NCBI RefSeq assembly: GCF_964340395.1
Contig: NC_135559.1
Span: 14,883,563 to 14,947,562, forward strand
Origin: Glandiceps talaboti
Taxonomy: Eukaryota; Hemichordata; Enteropneusta; Spengelidae
Length of the DNA stretch: 64,000 bases
Direction: 5' to 3'
In this document: in pieces, positions 47,319-58,510 of the stretch
How the letters are laid out: each line of letters opens with the position of its first letter
How positions within the stretch are numbered: position 1 is the stretch's first letter
Translations under genes and position numbers: made by a program
The notes under the pieces: generated by a model
Seen by the model: the letters and a program-made list of their open reading frames with translations, nothing else
Databases searched by the model: none
What the model was told of the DNA's origin: nothing

Positions 47319-49550
47319 CTTTATTCCTCCTCAAAGAGAAGAGTTACAACTCAGTTCACAAATATACAAAAAAAATAATAAATAAATAATTATAGAGTGC
47401 ATGACTTCATTAGTCAGTTAAACGATAAACTTCTCGTTAACTAAAAGTAAAATAATCGAAATTTGGACTTCCGGTGTCATTATCTTTGGCGATTAACAGT
47501 CACGTTAGACTAACAGATCAGTCATTGTGGGCACTGTCAAATCTCCCTGTCAACGAGAATTGAAGCGCAATTGTTAAAAATATCATAATTTACATGTACA
47601 CCTATATGCTTTGTCCATGTGCATTTAACTGATAATGGTAGCTCACCGTCGATGAAAGGAAATATTGCAATATTGGTTAAGTGGTGCCACATCGGTTAGG
47701 GTTAGGGTTAGGGTAGGGTTAGGATAACTAGAATAAGCTAGGGTTCGGTTGTTCATACTGTAATAGGAGAACATTTCAATCAAATCACTGCTGACAAACA
47801 TGCGGTGAATCAATTGTCAGTTGTGACGAGAAGAGAGGAGTGGGCTTCACTGGAGTAAAAGGGGAATAGTTTGGGAAGATAATAGGGATAGTGTTGTGGT
47901 CAGGCGATATTAACCTAGTACCTTCGTCCCGACCATGTCAGGAGGGCACTCCTCTAGTTTTTGAGAGCGCTGGCCTTCATCCCAACCAATGAGATCCAAA
48001 CACACATACGCCTCGACTTCACTTGCATGTGCTGAGTTGGCTACTGTATTTGGCCTAGAGGTATATATTGACGACGAATTTACATTCGTTTATGAATGAA
48101 ATATTTAAATTCAAACGGCATGCCAGCTTCAGCTGGGTCCTCGAGGTTACATGCAATGACCCATTGCATATTGAAGAACAAAGATTTTTTTTTAGTATGA
48201 AGCATATTTATATTCAAAGCACGTCTTCACCAGGAAGTAAGTCAGAAAAATACTTAACGCACAGCCAACTTATCCTTCTCTTGATCGAAGACAGTAGGTA
48301 TTGTCTTGGTGGTATTTTGAAGTTCGTTATCACATCTTCAATTAACTGTTAGGTAAGTCCATAATTTCACAGTGACTATGTTGTACGATTCTTTAAACAA
48401 ACGCTCAGTAATGCTTCGGCTAATGTCATAAAGGTGCACCGTCCACCGTCCACATTATTCGAAATCACGATACTGGACTGAGCTAAAACAAATGGACAAC
48501 CGCAGAAAAATGAAAATAGATCGGCCTGCTTATGTACAATGTATAAACAGTGGGAGCGATTGTGTAAACCTTTACAATGTATTGTTCCTAATAACTTTCT
48601 TTTATAAAATATTATGTTCAATATATCTTATTTTTGTGGCGAGAGTTCAAATTCTCATGATATAACGTCATTGATAAACAAGTGAATTAGAAGTAAGAAG
48701 CGTTTGTTTTTATAGATTTTACAGACCAGGATTTCTTCAATTGAGAGCTTACATTCAGCATTACATTTAGAACATGCTACATGTCATACAACTGCTATTG
48801 TGTAAACGATTGTTGTTTAAATCGTACAGTCGACAAAAACCCCGATCCGACACATATTTACACACTTGTCTTGTGTTTGGCAAGGTAATCTTCGACAAAA
48901 AGATATAATTATATTTTAATGGTTAACAAAAATACATACTGTTCACTTTCAAGAGGAAAAATGTCAACATCAGAAATTTGGGTTTCTTCTCGGTGGAAAC
49001 TCAGTCACTAGCAGTCTTTAGCAGAATTATCATAATACTATTTAGACAGAGTAAGACAAACAGATACGAAGCGTTTACTAGTAAACAGCCAGGCCTGCGC
49101 TATGCCACGATAATATGTCTAGTTATCATGGTTAGCTCTAGGGTCGTGTAGGGTCACCCAAAGTAAATACAGACTTTCCATACCTGTAACACATTACCAT
49201 ACAACGGTGCATGGCTCCTTCACAGTCCGCTGTCGCTATGCAGCTTGTTTAGCTTTACGAAGGGCCAGGGTATTGAAAAGCTATGTACGTATTGTAACCT
49301 TTTGAACTATAACACTGTAGCGACCAATTACTAACTTGAAAGGCTTAACACCATGTTGAAGGTTTCAGAATATAGTATTGTAGTATTACACGTCTGATTA
49401 GGCCATGTCTACACTTTTATGTGATAGAATACAAGATATAATGTCAGTTAATGTTTACATTAATTTTACGGTATAGACCACAGACTAACATGTCGAATAA
49501 GAACATATCATAATGCAAGAGACACAGAGGTTCAGCACCCCATGGATTCC
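47319..49550. other. Intergenic DNA upstream of LRR-Ig gene 3
   Basis: No coding exon recognised. A ~60-base segment at 47488-47550 (GGCGATTAACAGTCACGTTAG) recurs at 58621-58680. A telomere-like tract lies at 47694-47722. The 94-codon frame at 48068-48352 has no recognisable domain. Confidence 0.5.
47694..47722 (+). repeat. Short interstitial TTAGGG tract
   Basis: GGTTAGGGTTAGGGTTAGGG followed by a TAGGGTTAGG variant, about four telomere-type units. Isolated and flanked by ordinary intergenic sequence. Confidence 0.85.
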
Positions 49551-49554
49551 TAAA

Positions 49555-49621
49555 CACATGTACATGTACATGTACATGTACATGTACACACACACACACG
49601 CGCGCGCGCGCGCGCGCGCGC
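49555..49621 (+). repeat. (ACATGT)n-(CA)n-(CG)n tract
   Basis: Alternating ACATGT units, then CACACA and ~11 CG dinucleotides. The alternating purine-pyrimidine order, with a pure CG core at 49599-49621, favours Z-DNA. It lies ~200 bases upstream of LRR-Ig gene 3. Confidence 0.95.
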
Positions 49622-49822
49622 ACTTAGTCTCGAACCCACGTACCCATGCATGCATGCATGCATACATTATATATAAAAAATATCAGAGATTATATTTCTA
49701 GAAATAACTGTTGTGGGGGTATGGGTGTGTGTATGTGTTCGCGCATCATTCTGTTTTTGTGTTTGCAGGATAAAATACAGCAACCTTTTTTCATTACAGG
49801 AAGCAGTGTACAAAATCTAAAT

Positions 49823-52420
49823 ATGGCTACAATCATAGTGCTCATTACACTGCTCATCTTCAATGGGTACCACATACAAGGATGTCCAACAGCTTGCCGA
49901 TGCACATCCTACCATTACGTTTATTGTGACTCCAGGTCTCTGACAGAGGTGCCATCGAACATTCCACTTGATACACTCACCCTCAGATTAGACAGTAATC
50001 AGTTAACATTTGTACCAGCTGGAGTGTTTTCTGATTTATCTGAGTTGAAGTACCTGTACCTACGCTACAATAACATAACGACTCTTGACGAAGATGCTTT
50101 CCGTGGTTTACATAATCTACAAACTCTGAACCTGCACAACAACAGCATATCAGAATTACGACGTAACATTTTCAGAGATTTGTCGAATTTAACCAGCCTG
50201 TACATTTACTCTAATGACATAAGCTATATAGCTGACGGTGTCTTCCGGGGCTTGAACAAACTAGAATACTTGTATCTGCATGAAAATAAACTTACAGAGA
50301 TGCCACCTGATATACAAACGGATTTACCGAAATTGAAGACTCTTTACCTGAATACCAATGGAATAACCTCTATTGATGTTGGAACATTTCGAGGGTTAAA
50401 TAATCTTGACACCTTGGATCTATACAACAACAAGATAACAGAATTACCGCCCCATCTCTTCACTAATTCGCATGCATTGCGTATAATTACCTTAAAATCT
50501 AATTACATAACAAGCATAAAAGCAGGAACCTTCCAAGGGTTGAACAAACTGGAAACTTTCTCTGTCTCTAGTAACAAAATAACAGACATAACAGCGAACA
50601 TGTTTATTGATTTGCATGCACTGAAAGACCTTTATCTTTATTCAAACCAAATCGCTGACATTTCAGACGATACATTTCGGGGGTTAAGCAACCTATCAGA
50701 CCTATATTTGTACGACAACAAAATTACTGAACTGCAGGAGAACGTTTTCAGCGATTTGTCTGCATTGAAGAACTTAGATCTCTATTCTAATGAAATTGTG
50801 AGGATTGTGATTGGTGCCTTCCGAGGTTTGAAGAATCTTGTAAGCTTGGATTTACATAACAATAGAATGACTGACCTACCTACAGATACATTCCGTGAAC
50901 TGACAAACCTGAGAGAACTGGACCTAAGTAACAATTCATTGTATAGACTATCCTCCTTCATCAATCCCCATCACTTTGGTATCAATACATTGAACTTGAG
51001 TTACAACGTTTTGCCATCTGTTCAAGATATGCCTTTGACAGGCCTCACTCATATATACAGTCTAGATCTAAGCAACAACGCAATATCAGCTATACCTGAA
51101 GATTTCTTTGGTGTTGCTTTGTACATGTCTACATTAAATCTTAGTCACAATCAACTGAATTCAATACCACCATTTTATGCTTCAAATATCATCACTTTTT
51201 TCAGTCTTGAGATTAATATATATTTGGATGGAAATGATATACGGGATATAGGACCACATGCATTGTATGGATTCAATGGTGCCAACTTAGACTATCTTTA
51301 TCTTCACTTATCGAATATGAATCTTGAAAGAATAGATGAATTAGCATTCGAAGGTGTTACCGTTAACGAATTTCATATTAATATTGAATGGAACAAGTTG
51401 AAGACATTATATCCAAAGACATTTGCAACAATCATTGCTGGACCACTTACGTCTGACGTGTTACTACTTGACAAGAACCCGTGGTCTTGCGATTGCCATC
51501 TGCGCGGATTTCTAGAATGGTTAGATAGGATTGATGTAGACGGTGTTTCAGAGCTTGTTTGTCAATACCCATACAAATACACAGGCAGTCAGTTTCGTCA
51601 GATACCAATTGAAAACATGACTTGCAACCGTCCATCATTTTCTGAAGTATTTGAGTGGATATCAATCGATGAGGGAGAATCATTCTCATTGGACTGTGAA
51701 GTAACTGGTGTTCCTCAACCAACCGTGTATTGGATCACTCCACAGGGGGTACTGTCAACCGAAACATCAAACAACCCAGATGGATACACGTTTCAACCTG
51801 AAACTGTAGACAATCGGCTTGTTGTCATATCTGCAACTCATGAACACAAGGGAATTTTCGCCTGTGTTGCTACTAATACGGAAGATACGACCATCGGTAT
51901 CCGACATTTAGATATCAAGTCGAGGCAGACAGGTGTAACACCGATGAGTGTTCTAACAGACACTGCACATAACAATTCTAAGAATGTAACTGATACGCCT
52001 GATGACATCAAGATGGATGCCGCAAGTCAAGGGTCTTTGAATGGAGGAACAATGGCAGGGTTATTTATCGGAGGACTTGTCGTAGGCGTTTTAGGAATTA
52101 TAGGAGCATTGGTCCTGATTAAAACTATCAGAAACAAAAGGAATAAACAAAATGGAACTGGAACTGATGAGATGAAATTCAGTAATCTTAAGCGCAAAGC
52201 AATCAATCGTGAAATAGAGCAAGCTGTTACAGGTGTCGAAAATCATGTTGAATGTACCTTGGACGAAGAGAATGCCCGAGATCAACAAACGAATATCAAT
52301 GCTCGCAGTCAACCAGAATACGCCAATATAGAAGCATTGCCAAGATCTGAATGCCATTACACATCATTGTCTCCTGATACCAAATCTCCAGAAAGTGTTT
52401 ATGAGGTTCTATCAAAATAA
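49823..52420 (+). CDS. LRR-Ig transmembrane receptor 3 with tyrosine-motif tail (865 aa)
   Basis: Same family as the two other LRR-Ig genes but longer. It has a signal peptide (MATIIVLITLLIFNGYHIQG), an N-terminal cap CPTACRCTSYHYVYC and about 20 leucine-rich repeats. The C-terminal cap is NPWSCDCH (552-559), and the Ig domain (about 615-705) has LDCEVTG, VYWI and GIFACVATN. The membrane span (about 741-766) contains GTMAGLFIGGLVVGV, and a 99-residue tail follows. The tail holds DEMKFSNLKRK near the membrane and three tyrosine motifs at its end: YANI (833), YTSL (846) and YEVL (860). The open frame extends back to 49646, but that part translates microsatellite-flanking DNA. Acceptors at 49767-49768 and 49798-49799 and the signal peptide favour 49823. 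Likely a signalling surface receptor; the ligand is unknown. Confidence 0.93.
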   Translation: MATIIVLITLLIFNGYHIQGCPTACRCTSYHYVYCDSRSLTEVPSNIPLDTLTLRLDSNQLTFVPAGVFSDLSELKYLYLRYNNITTLDEDAFRGLHNLQTLNLHNNSISELRRNIFRDLSNLTSLYIYSNDISYIADGVFRGLNKLEYLYLHENKLTEMPPDIQTDLPKLKTLYLNTNGITSIDVGTFRGLNNLDTLDLYNNKITELPPHLFTNSHALRIITLKSNYITSIKAGTFQGLNKLETFSVSSNKITDITANMFIDLHALKDLYLYSNQIADISDDTFRGLSNLSDLYLYDNKITELQENVFSDLSALKNLDLYSNEIVRIVIGAFRGLKNLVSLDLHNNRMTDLPTDTFRELTNLRELDLSNNSLYRLSSFINPHHFGINTLNLSYNVLPSVQDMPLTGLTHIYSLDLSNNAISAIPEDFFGVALYMSTLNLSHNQLNSIPPFYASNIITFFSLEINIYLDGNDIRDIGPHALYGFNGANLDYLYLHLSNMNLERIDELAFEGVTVNEFHINIEWNKLKTLYPKTFATIIAGPLTSDVLLLDKNPWSCDCHLRGFLEWLDRIDVDGVSELVCQYPYKYTGSQFRQIPIENMTCNRPSFSEVFEWISIDEGESFSLDCEVTGVPQPTVYWITPQGVLSTETSNNPDGYTFQPETVDNRLVVISATHEHKGIFACVATNTEDTTIGIRHLDIKSRQTGVTPMSVLTDTAHNNSKNVTDTPDDIKMDAASQGSLNGGTMAGLFIGGLVVGVLGIIGALVLIKTIRNKRNKQNGTGTDEMKFSNLKRKAINREIEQAVTGVENHVECTLDEENARDQQTNINARSQPEYANIEALPRSECHYTSLSPDTKSPESVYEVLSK

Positions 52421-52421
52421 A
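52416..52421 (+). terminator. AATAAA overlapping the stop codon of LRR-Ig gene 3
   Basis: AATAAA starts four bases before the end of the TAA stop. Whether it is used is unclear; a 3' UTR that short would be unusual, and other signals downstream are possible. Confidence 0.3.
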
Positions 52422-54160
52422 ATTTATCATATGCTTTCTTCATTTCGCTTTTAAATAACCGTATTCAGATACAGACTATAAACTTAGTTAGTAATACCTG
52501 CATGATACTTATAGACGTAATATAAGAGGTATATATAGTTATTGAAGTTCGCTCAAGGAATGACTATACTAAGTTTCCTATTACGTGAATAGTGAGACGA
52601 TCATGATCACTCAACATTCTTAAGGAAGAGAACTCTGGCAAGTGCTTGAGCTCCTACAACGTGCCTTGAAGGTGGAGCCAAAGGCGACCAGGATCCAGAC
52701 AGTAACACAAACAGCGACGAAATGACATAGAAGCTGATTCCCTCTATGTCAAAACTAAATTATGCGATAAACTGGGATTGAACCTCTAGATCTGGTCTCT
52801 AAATTAATCAACCTCCCATATCCTTTCCCAGATTATTCTCGACAAATGTGTCGTTATCCATTAATTCAGTATCAACATAATACAATTCGCATTTTCGTTT
52901 GCAAACTTCTTTGAAAACTGAGACACTTGTCATGTTCTTTCGAGAGTTAATCTTGTGTTTCAATAATAGTGTTTTTATAATACAGTTCACATTATGAAAG
53001 GATCAATATTACTGTCCTTAAAAAAATACTTTATGCAATTGTTATCTTAAGCTTTTTTTGAGAATTGAAACTCTGTCAGGTTGTGTAAATCGTAGGTTTC
53101 TCATTATGAAACAAGAATTGTTGTTGTTGTTGTTGTAATATTAAGTTCATTCAATACTCTATTGCATTATTCTGTGACTTCCGAAACACATTCTGATTCA
53201 GCCATAACGGGGTTTACATTGCCATATTCATACCTTTTTCTACTTAAGGCTTATCCAAGGGGAACAGAGAGCATGTAACCTCGAAAAATGAAATTCTGGT
53301 AAAGAAATGAGTAGTAGTGCTGTTCCCTTCTTCTTTCTAGCTTATTTTATATCAATTTACTAAATATAAATCTCTTTTTACTAAATAAGAATGGTCTCTC
53401 TGAATTGTAACCCTGTTTTTTCGAGTGAATAAAGCCACATCCTTTCTATTTCATATTCTTCCAATTCCCCTTGTCTAAATAAAGACCCTTGCCTCTTAAC
53501 TTGTCAACACTGGCCAAATATTTAAACAGTCAGCTGGTAAGGTAATCATTTGGTAAACTGACCAAAAAGTTATTATCTGGTGCCAATCCGAAGACGTTAA
53601 GACTCAAGATAAATAAAGATATACACAGCAAAGACTAACACAGCAGTAATATTACATTATTTTTTTTTAATTAATTAAAATCTAAATAATAACATCATAA
53701 TGCGTCCTAACTCAATAAACAGAGGAAATATTCAGATTGATGTCAAGAGCAGAAAAATATAAAAAATAATACGACAAACCCTACTAATGGTCAATCTTTT
53801 TACTGAGTGTGGATATTTAGTAAACTGGAAATAAAGACAGCTGATTGAAAATTTGATTCCACTCAAATAATTAAAGAACTAGATCACATGCTTGCAGGTC
53901 CGTGTGACTCATCTCAAATAACATTACTGCCTATATCGAATGGCATTGTCAGTTAGTCTAACGTTTTTTAAAATTAAGTTTTCGCCGGTAAGAAGTTTGT
54001 CTTCTGACTACTCAATATTGAAAAATGAGGTTTCTAATTTTAGATACAAGTTAATTTTGATAATCAATGACTAAACAAGAAAGTGCTTACTGGAACTGAC
54101 CACGAAGACATGTAGATTCAAACAGTAAAGACCTCTAGCAGCTGTTGATACAGACATACG
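52421..54160. other. Intergenic DNA, no gene seen
   Basis: AT-rich sequence with a short (TTG)n run near 53113-53135. No exon, RNA gene or large repeat recognised. Confidence 0.5.
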
Positions 54161-54166
54161 GTGAGC

Positions 54167-54167
<1 letters not shown>

Positions 54168-54230
<63 letters not shown>
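54168..54230 (+). repeat. (GACA)n microsatellite
   Basis: About 15 GACA units. Confidence 0.96.
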
Positions 54231-54390
54231 TGACAGACATGTTACTGACAATTCCTCTCAGTGCGCTAGATTTTAAACAGAATTTGGATAGCCATATTGG
54301 CAGATATTCAGACCGTCAATGATGACTATTCACGTAAATAAAAGGCCATTTTATCAACTACGCGCTGTCTATGCCGGGTTACAATTAGGT

Positions 54391-54585
54391 ACATCACGAC
54401 ATAAGCATTATCATTGAGATTTCCTGATCCTTGCCAGTACATTGGGAAAAAACTGCAATTTGCTCAAGTTTATAAATTCGACAATGTACTGAACAGGACT
54501 CAATATGCACTACATAACTACTGTTGTTTTTAGAGATAAGACCTCACAGGAAATGTACCATTAAACGGAGCATTTACACAATAGT
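54391..54585 (+). repeat. Dispersed repeat R1, copy 1
   Basis: Starts near ACATCACGACATAAGCATTA and runs through CCAGTACATTGGGAAAAAAC to AAACGGAGCATTTACAC. It is found again in circularly permuted order at 57279-57518. Confidence 0.85.
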
Positions 54586-55470
54586 TTAATAGTTTCGTTT
54601 CCCTATGCAACCGTAGATAAGGACTACTTTTGTTCACAGTAATACAGAATTGCCTATAAACTGTGATGATGAAGGGTTGATTGATTAAAACAATTTAGCC
54701 AGATTTACAAACTTGCCATTTTGAAATGTAAATTATGAACACTCTGGTGTCGTCATGTCAGAGACCAATCTTTCAATATTTATCATTTCGGCACTTTCGT
54801 CACCTCGTCCAAAATATATCAAATTAACTTTTGAAATTGAGCTACTCGATAAAATAGTTGTAACCCTGTCTCTAATCGGTTGACTGACTTGAAAACTAGT
54901 CATTGACATGCTGTGATAGTTGAGTGTAAATATAATCTCATTGTCTTGTCACACAATAGATTAATGAGAACACGTGGCTTGGGTGTATTTACGATAAGTT
55001 AGAGTTTAACTGACGACCTCACTTTAAGTTAATTTTTGTTGACTGCCCGATGACGTCATCAATCACATAGAAGACACCTTGACTTAATTGACTAATAATA
55101 ATAATAGGAAGGCAAAAAAAGATAATTGTTTCTGGTAAGCAAACATCACTTGAATGCCCTCGCACTGGTCTTTTTTGTATATGTTTGTCCATCCCATGCA
55201 GTCTTAAGATCCAGGGGGAAACACAAAAATACTTCAGTGAAGAGAACTGCATAGTCAAACATGAACAAGCAATTAATGTCATCTGCCCCATATACACACT
55301 TGCTCAAAAGTACTACTAAAATAGAGTAACTGTCATAAATGGTAAGACTGGGTGACAGGTTTGTTGAGAATTTAAAAAAAAAAACAATTGTGTCATCGCA
55401 CAACTTTAGACAAAATGTCCTGATCAGAAACAATTCTCTTTTTTGGCTTAATGTAAAATATGTTTTGATG
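54586..55470. other. Intergenic DNA, no gene seen
   Basis: Nothing recognised besides short A/T runs. Minus-strand frames at 55019-55297 and 55146-55619 lack domains and depend on microsatellite DNA. Confidence 0.45.
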
Positions 55471-55479
55471 ATAATAATA

Positions 55480-55568
55480 AAGAAGAAGAAGAAGAAGAAG
55501 AAGAAGAAGAAGAAGAAGAAGAAGAAGAAGAGGTGTGTGTATGTGTGTGAGTGTGCGTGTGCGTGTGC

Positions 55569-55615
<47 letters not shown>
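55480..55615 (+). repeat. (GAA)n and (GT)n microsatellites
   Basis: About 17 AGA units (55480-55531) followed by GT-rich sequence and a pure (GT)n tract to 55615. Confidence 0.97.
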
Positions 55616-55845
55616 TCAAGCTATGTCACAAAGTACTGATATGTGGTTGCCAGGATGACTTGTATGACACGTCATGTCACGTCTTAATCCACAGGAGTAC
55701 TCAGGAGTACGGTGCCCAGAGTGCATTGCGACAGCAACGAGGATTTAGGTTACGCTTTCCAATGCTCCGTCTCATGATACACTACTACACAGTGTTTCAT
55801 TATGTTCCGTCATCAGTTTAAAGTAATCGATACAGTTTGCTTAGA

Positions 55846-55930
55846 CCTAATACAGAATTGTGTGGTTCCGATTACCCCAATTTTAGAATAGGTGGGGTAG
55901 GTAGATTTTGTTTTTTTTATTATATATTTT
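55846..55930 (+). mobile_element. TIR repeat family, fragment
   Basis: Left end only: AATTGTGTGGTTCCGATTAC and AGGTGGGGTAGGTAGATTTT match the start of 11428-11777. The rest of the element is missing. Confidence 0.65.
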
Positions 55931-57278
55931 GACATTTAACATCTAATTTAGCATTCATGGTTGCAATGTTTTCTGAACATTCCCTCGCTACGCTCGTGAA
56001 GGTACTGCCACTGAGAATACTGCAAGCACTCATGCAAATACACCAAGTGGGTAAACATATTGCTGTGGCTGTAAACGTTATAAATCAAATCAAATTATTT
56101 GGGGGTTCACACCCAAAAATTCGCGCCCTCAATGACCATCATAATTTTAATATGTTTCTGTTTTTCTATTTTAACCATTTTCAGTGCATATATTTTGTTC
56201 GAAAAATGACACTTAAGTTACAACTCATACAAATTTATCACGTAATGGTGACATATCCAAAACCACGTTTTCGCTCAGGAGTTCAACTTGCCACTAAACT
56301 AATTACTATAATATAGACAAAACACTAAGTTAACAGATACAGTGTCTTTTTATAAGTAATTTGACAATTTTTAGTGAACATATCTTTCCTTTTTCTTTTT
56401 CCCACTTGCAGCTAGTGCAGGTTTAAGATTTTAAATAGCATAGCAATGTGTCTCTGAAAAATCTTATCGGTTTTGGTACAGAAATAATAATGATGTGATG
56501 TCTTTTTCTTTACATTTCTGACAAACCGTCGTTTGTATCATACATATACATGTATACTGAGTTGGGTACACTTGGCGCGAATGACAATCAGCTGATCCAC
56601 ACCCGTGGCTGATCTTACCGCCACCTAGTGGTCACCTAGCTGTAACTATGGAATTTGTCATTCTGATGAGGATCGTCGACCAAGGCAGTACAAATCGAAA
56701 GCTCACTGCTAAAAACTTTGATCTGATTTTACGTTATGATAGATATATAGTTTATTTGCAATAAAGCGCACAGGTCCAAAGAGCTTATACAACACAAAAT
56801 ATACAGGTCAGAAGAAATAATGGAAGCACTGTATGGAAACTAAGGTTCTCATTTTGAAAGAATAATAAATGAAACATGCCAGCTCATTTAACTTTGTGAC
56901 ATTTTGTGAGCTTACCAGTGATATTACTATATCATATGAAGGGTTTTCGTTTTTACGTTATAACCTATGTAAATAATTTGATCTACCAAGCTGATGAATG
57001 TTTGGTTCACCATCGAATTAATAGTAAGTGGTATGATATGTTAGGTCACCAAATAACTTAAACTACTAGTTCCATTGATCACATTTCATCCTCATCGAAT
57101 ATACATCATATATACTGTCAGTCATCGATAACATTCTAGCAAAGCTTACAATAGTAAGATTACATGATTATATGATTTAAATCAGAAGTTTTAACTGACC
57201 CCCGTTTCAAAGAGTTCTGGACGTCACATGACCCCTTGCCGTAAACATTGTGCCATAGCTGTTCAGCCATTTTATCAA
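55931..57278. other. Intergenic DNA, no gene seen
   Basis: No recognised gene. The reading frames at 55957-56316 (plus) and 57160-57351 (minus) show no family features or conserved composition. Confidence 0.45.
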
Positions 57279-57518
57279 CTGCCAGTACATTGGGAAACAA
57301 CTGCAATTTGCTAAAGTTTATAAATTCGACAATGTACTGAACAGGACTCAATATGCACTACATAACTACTGATGTTTTTAGAGATAAGACCTCACAGGAA
57401 ATGTACCATTAAACGGAGCATTTATACATCACGACATAAGCATTATCATTGAGATTTCCTGATCCTTGCCAGTACATTGGGAAAAAATGCAATTTGCTCA
57501 AGTTTATAAATTCGACAG
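57279..57518 (+). repeat. Dispersed repeat R1, copy 2 (circularly permuted, partly doubled)
   Basis: First the inner part (CCAGTACATTGGGAAACAAC to AAACGGAGCATTTA), then the start (CATCACGACATAAGC), then again GCCAGTACATTGGG to AAATTCGACAG. This order is expected if the source was a tandem or circular form. Confidence 0.8.
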
Positions 57519-58232
57519 TTTTTATTTGGTTCATCGCTTGAGATGTCATCATGCATCTACGTTCATACATTAGGAAGTACTAGTTGAATACATATATCCT
57601 GGTGCTTGCACATTTGTAATGATGTAAACCATACAGTTCATGCATACAGTGATTTACTAATTTTTTAAGTACCCAATTGAGTTTTCTTCAGGTATTTCAT
57701 AGAAACTTTAAAACTCACGGATTTACTCATCAAATTATCTCTGTAAACGTATCTACGAACCTCTTACAGTATGCAGCATGACTCATAATCGGGGTCCAAT
57801 ACCATGGTTACACTATTAATCTGAATTGGATCAGACCTGACATAAACTATTATTTGACGAATACAAATATGGCGGCGTTTCAAGGTCGTAACACCCCGTA
57901 CTTCAGGTCATAAGATACTAAACTGTGTCATCTGAACTTTACAAAAATTAACACAGCAAATAACTTCACCAATTAGTATTATATGCTTATAAACTACAAA
58001 GTTTAACTTTCGAAAAACATGTAGCTACGTCTGTCACCGGAATTTGATATAGTAAAATGAATAAGAGCGAATATTCTGCTGGGTGTATACAAGGAAATAT
58101 AAAAAAAAGAAAAGAACTAAAGACAACAGAAAACAACAGTTTACATACTACAAGGGATTCTTATTTTAATTTATAAAGAGGGTGAATCATATATTTAGCA
58201 AACTGAGGCGACGTAATGTGAAAAGATAGTTC
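57519..58232. other. Intergenic DNA, no gene seen
   Basis: No coding exon, RNA gene or repeat recognised. Confidence 0.5.
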
Positions 58233-58510
58233 TACAATGAAATTCACATGACCAGCGTGAAAGGAATAGACACAACTGTGATTTTCAAGATAAACTCAAT
58301 TGATAAAACCCCTGTATATAAACAATTACACTGTTTGGAAAGTCCAAAAGACCTCCTCTTATCAGGCACCACACTTGGAGTTGATTGTTTGAATTGAACT
58401 TTCCAAAGAGCGTAATTATTGTTCATATACAGGGTCTTATCAATTGAGTTTATCTTGAATATCACAATTTTGTCTATTCCGTTCACGCTGGTCATGTGAA
58501 TTTTATTGTA
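58233..58510. mobile_element. Foldback element with ~112-bp arms, possible TA target site
   Basis: Arm 58233-58343 (ACAATGAAATTCACATGACC to CTGTTTGGAAAGT) mirrors 58398-58510 (ACTTTCCAAAGAGCG to GGTCATGTGAATTTTATTGT). The loop is ~54 bases. Both ends sit at TA dinucleotides (TAcaatg and attgTA), as in Tc1/mariner-derived MITEs. No protein encoded. Confidence 0.82.

Noticed and set aside
49646-49822. N-terminal extension of LRR-Ig gene 3 (59 codons)
   Set aside because: It translates microsatellite-flanking DNA, crosses two splice acceptors and precedes a clear signal peptide at 49823.
55339-55821. Plus-strand 160-codon frame with poly-K and CVCVCV
   Set aside because: Spans (GAA)n and (GT)n microsatellites; no domain.
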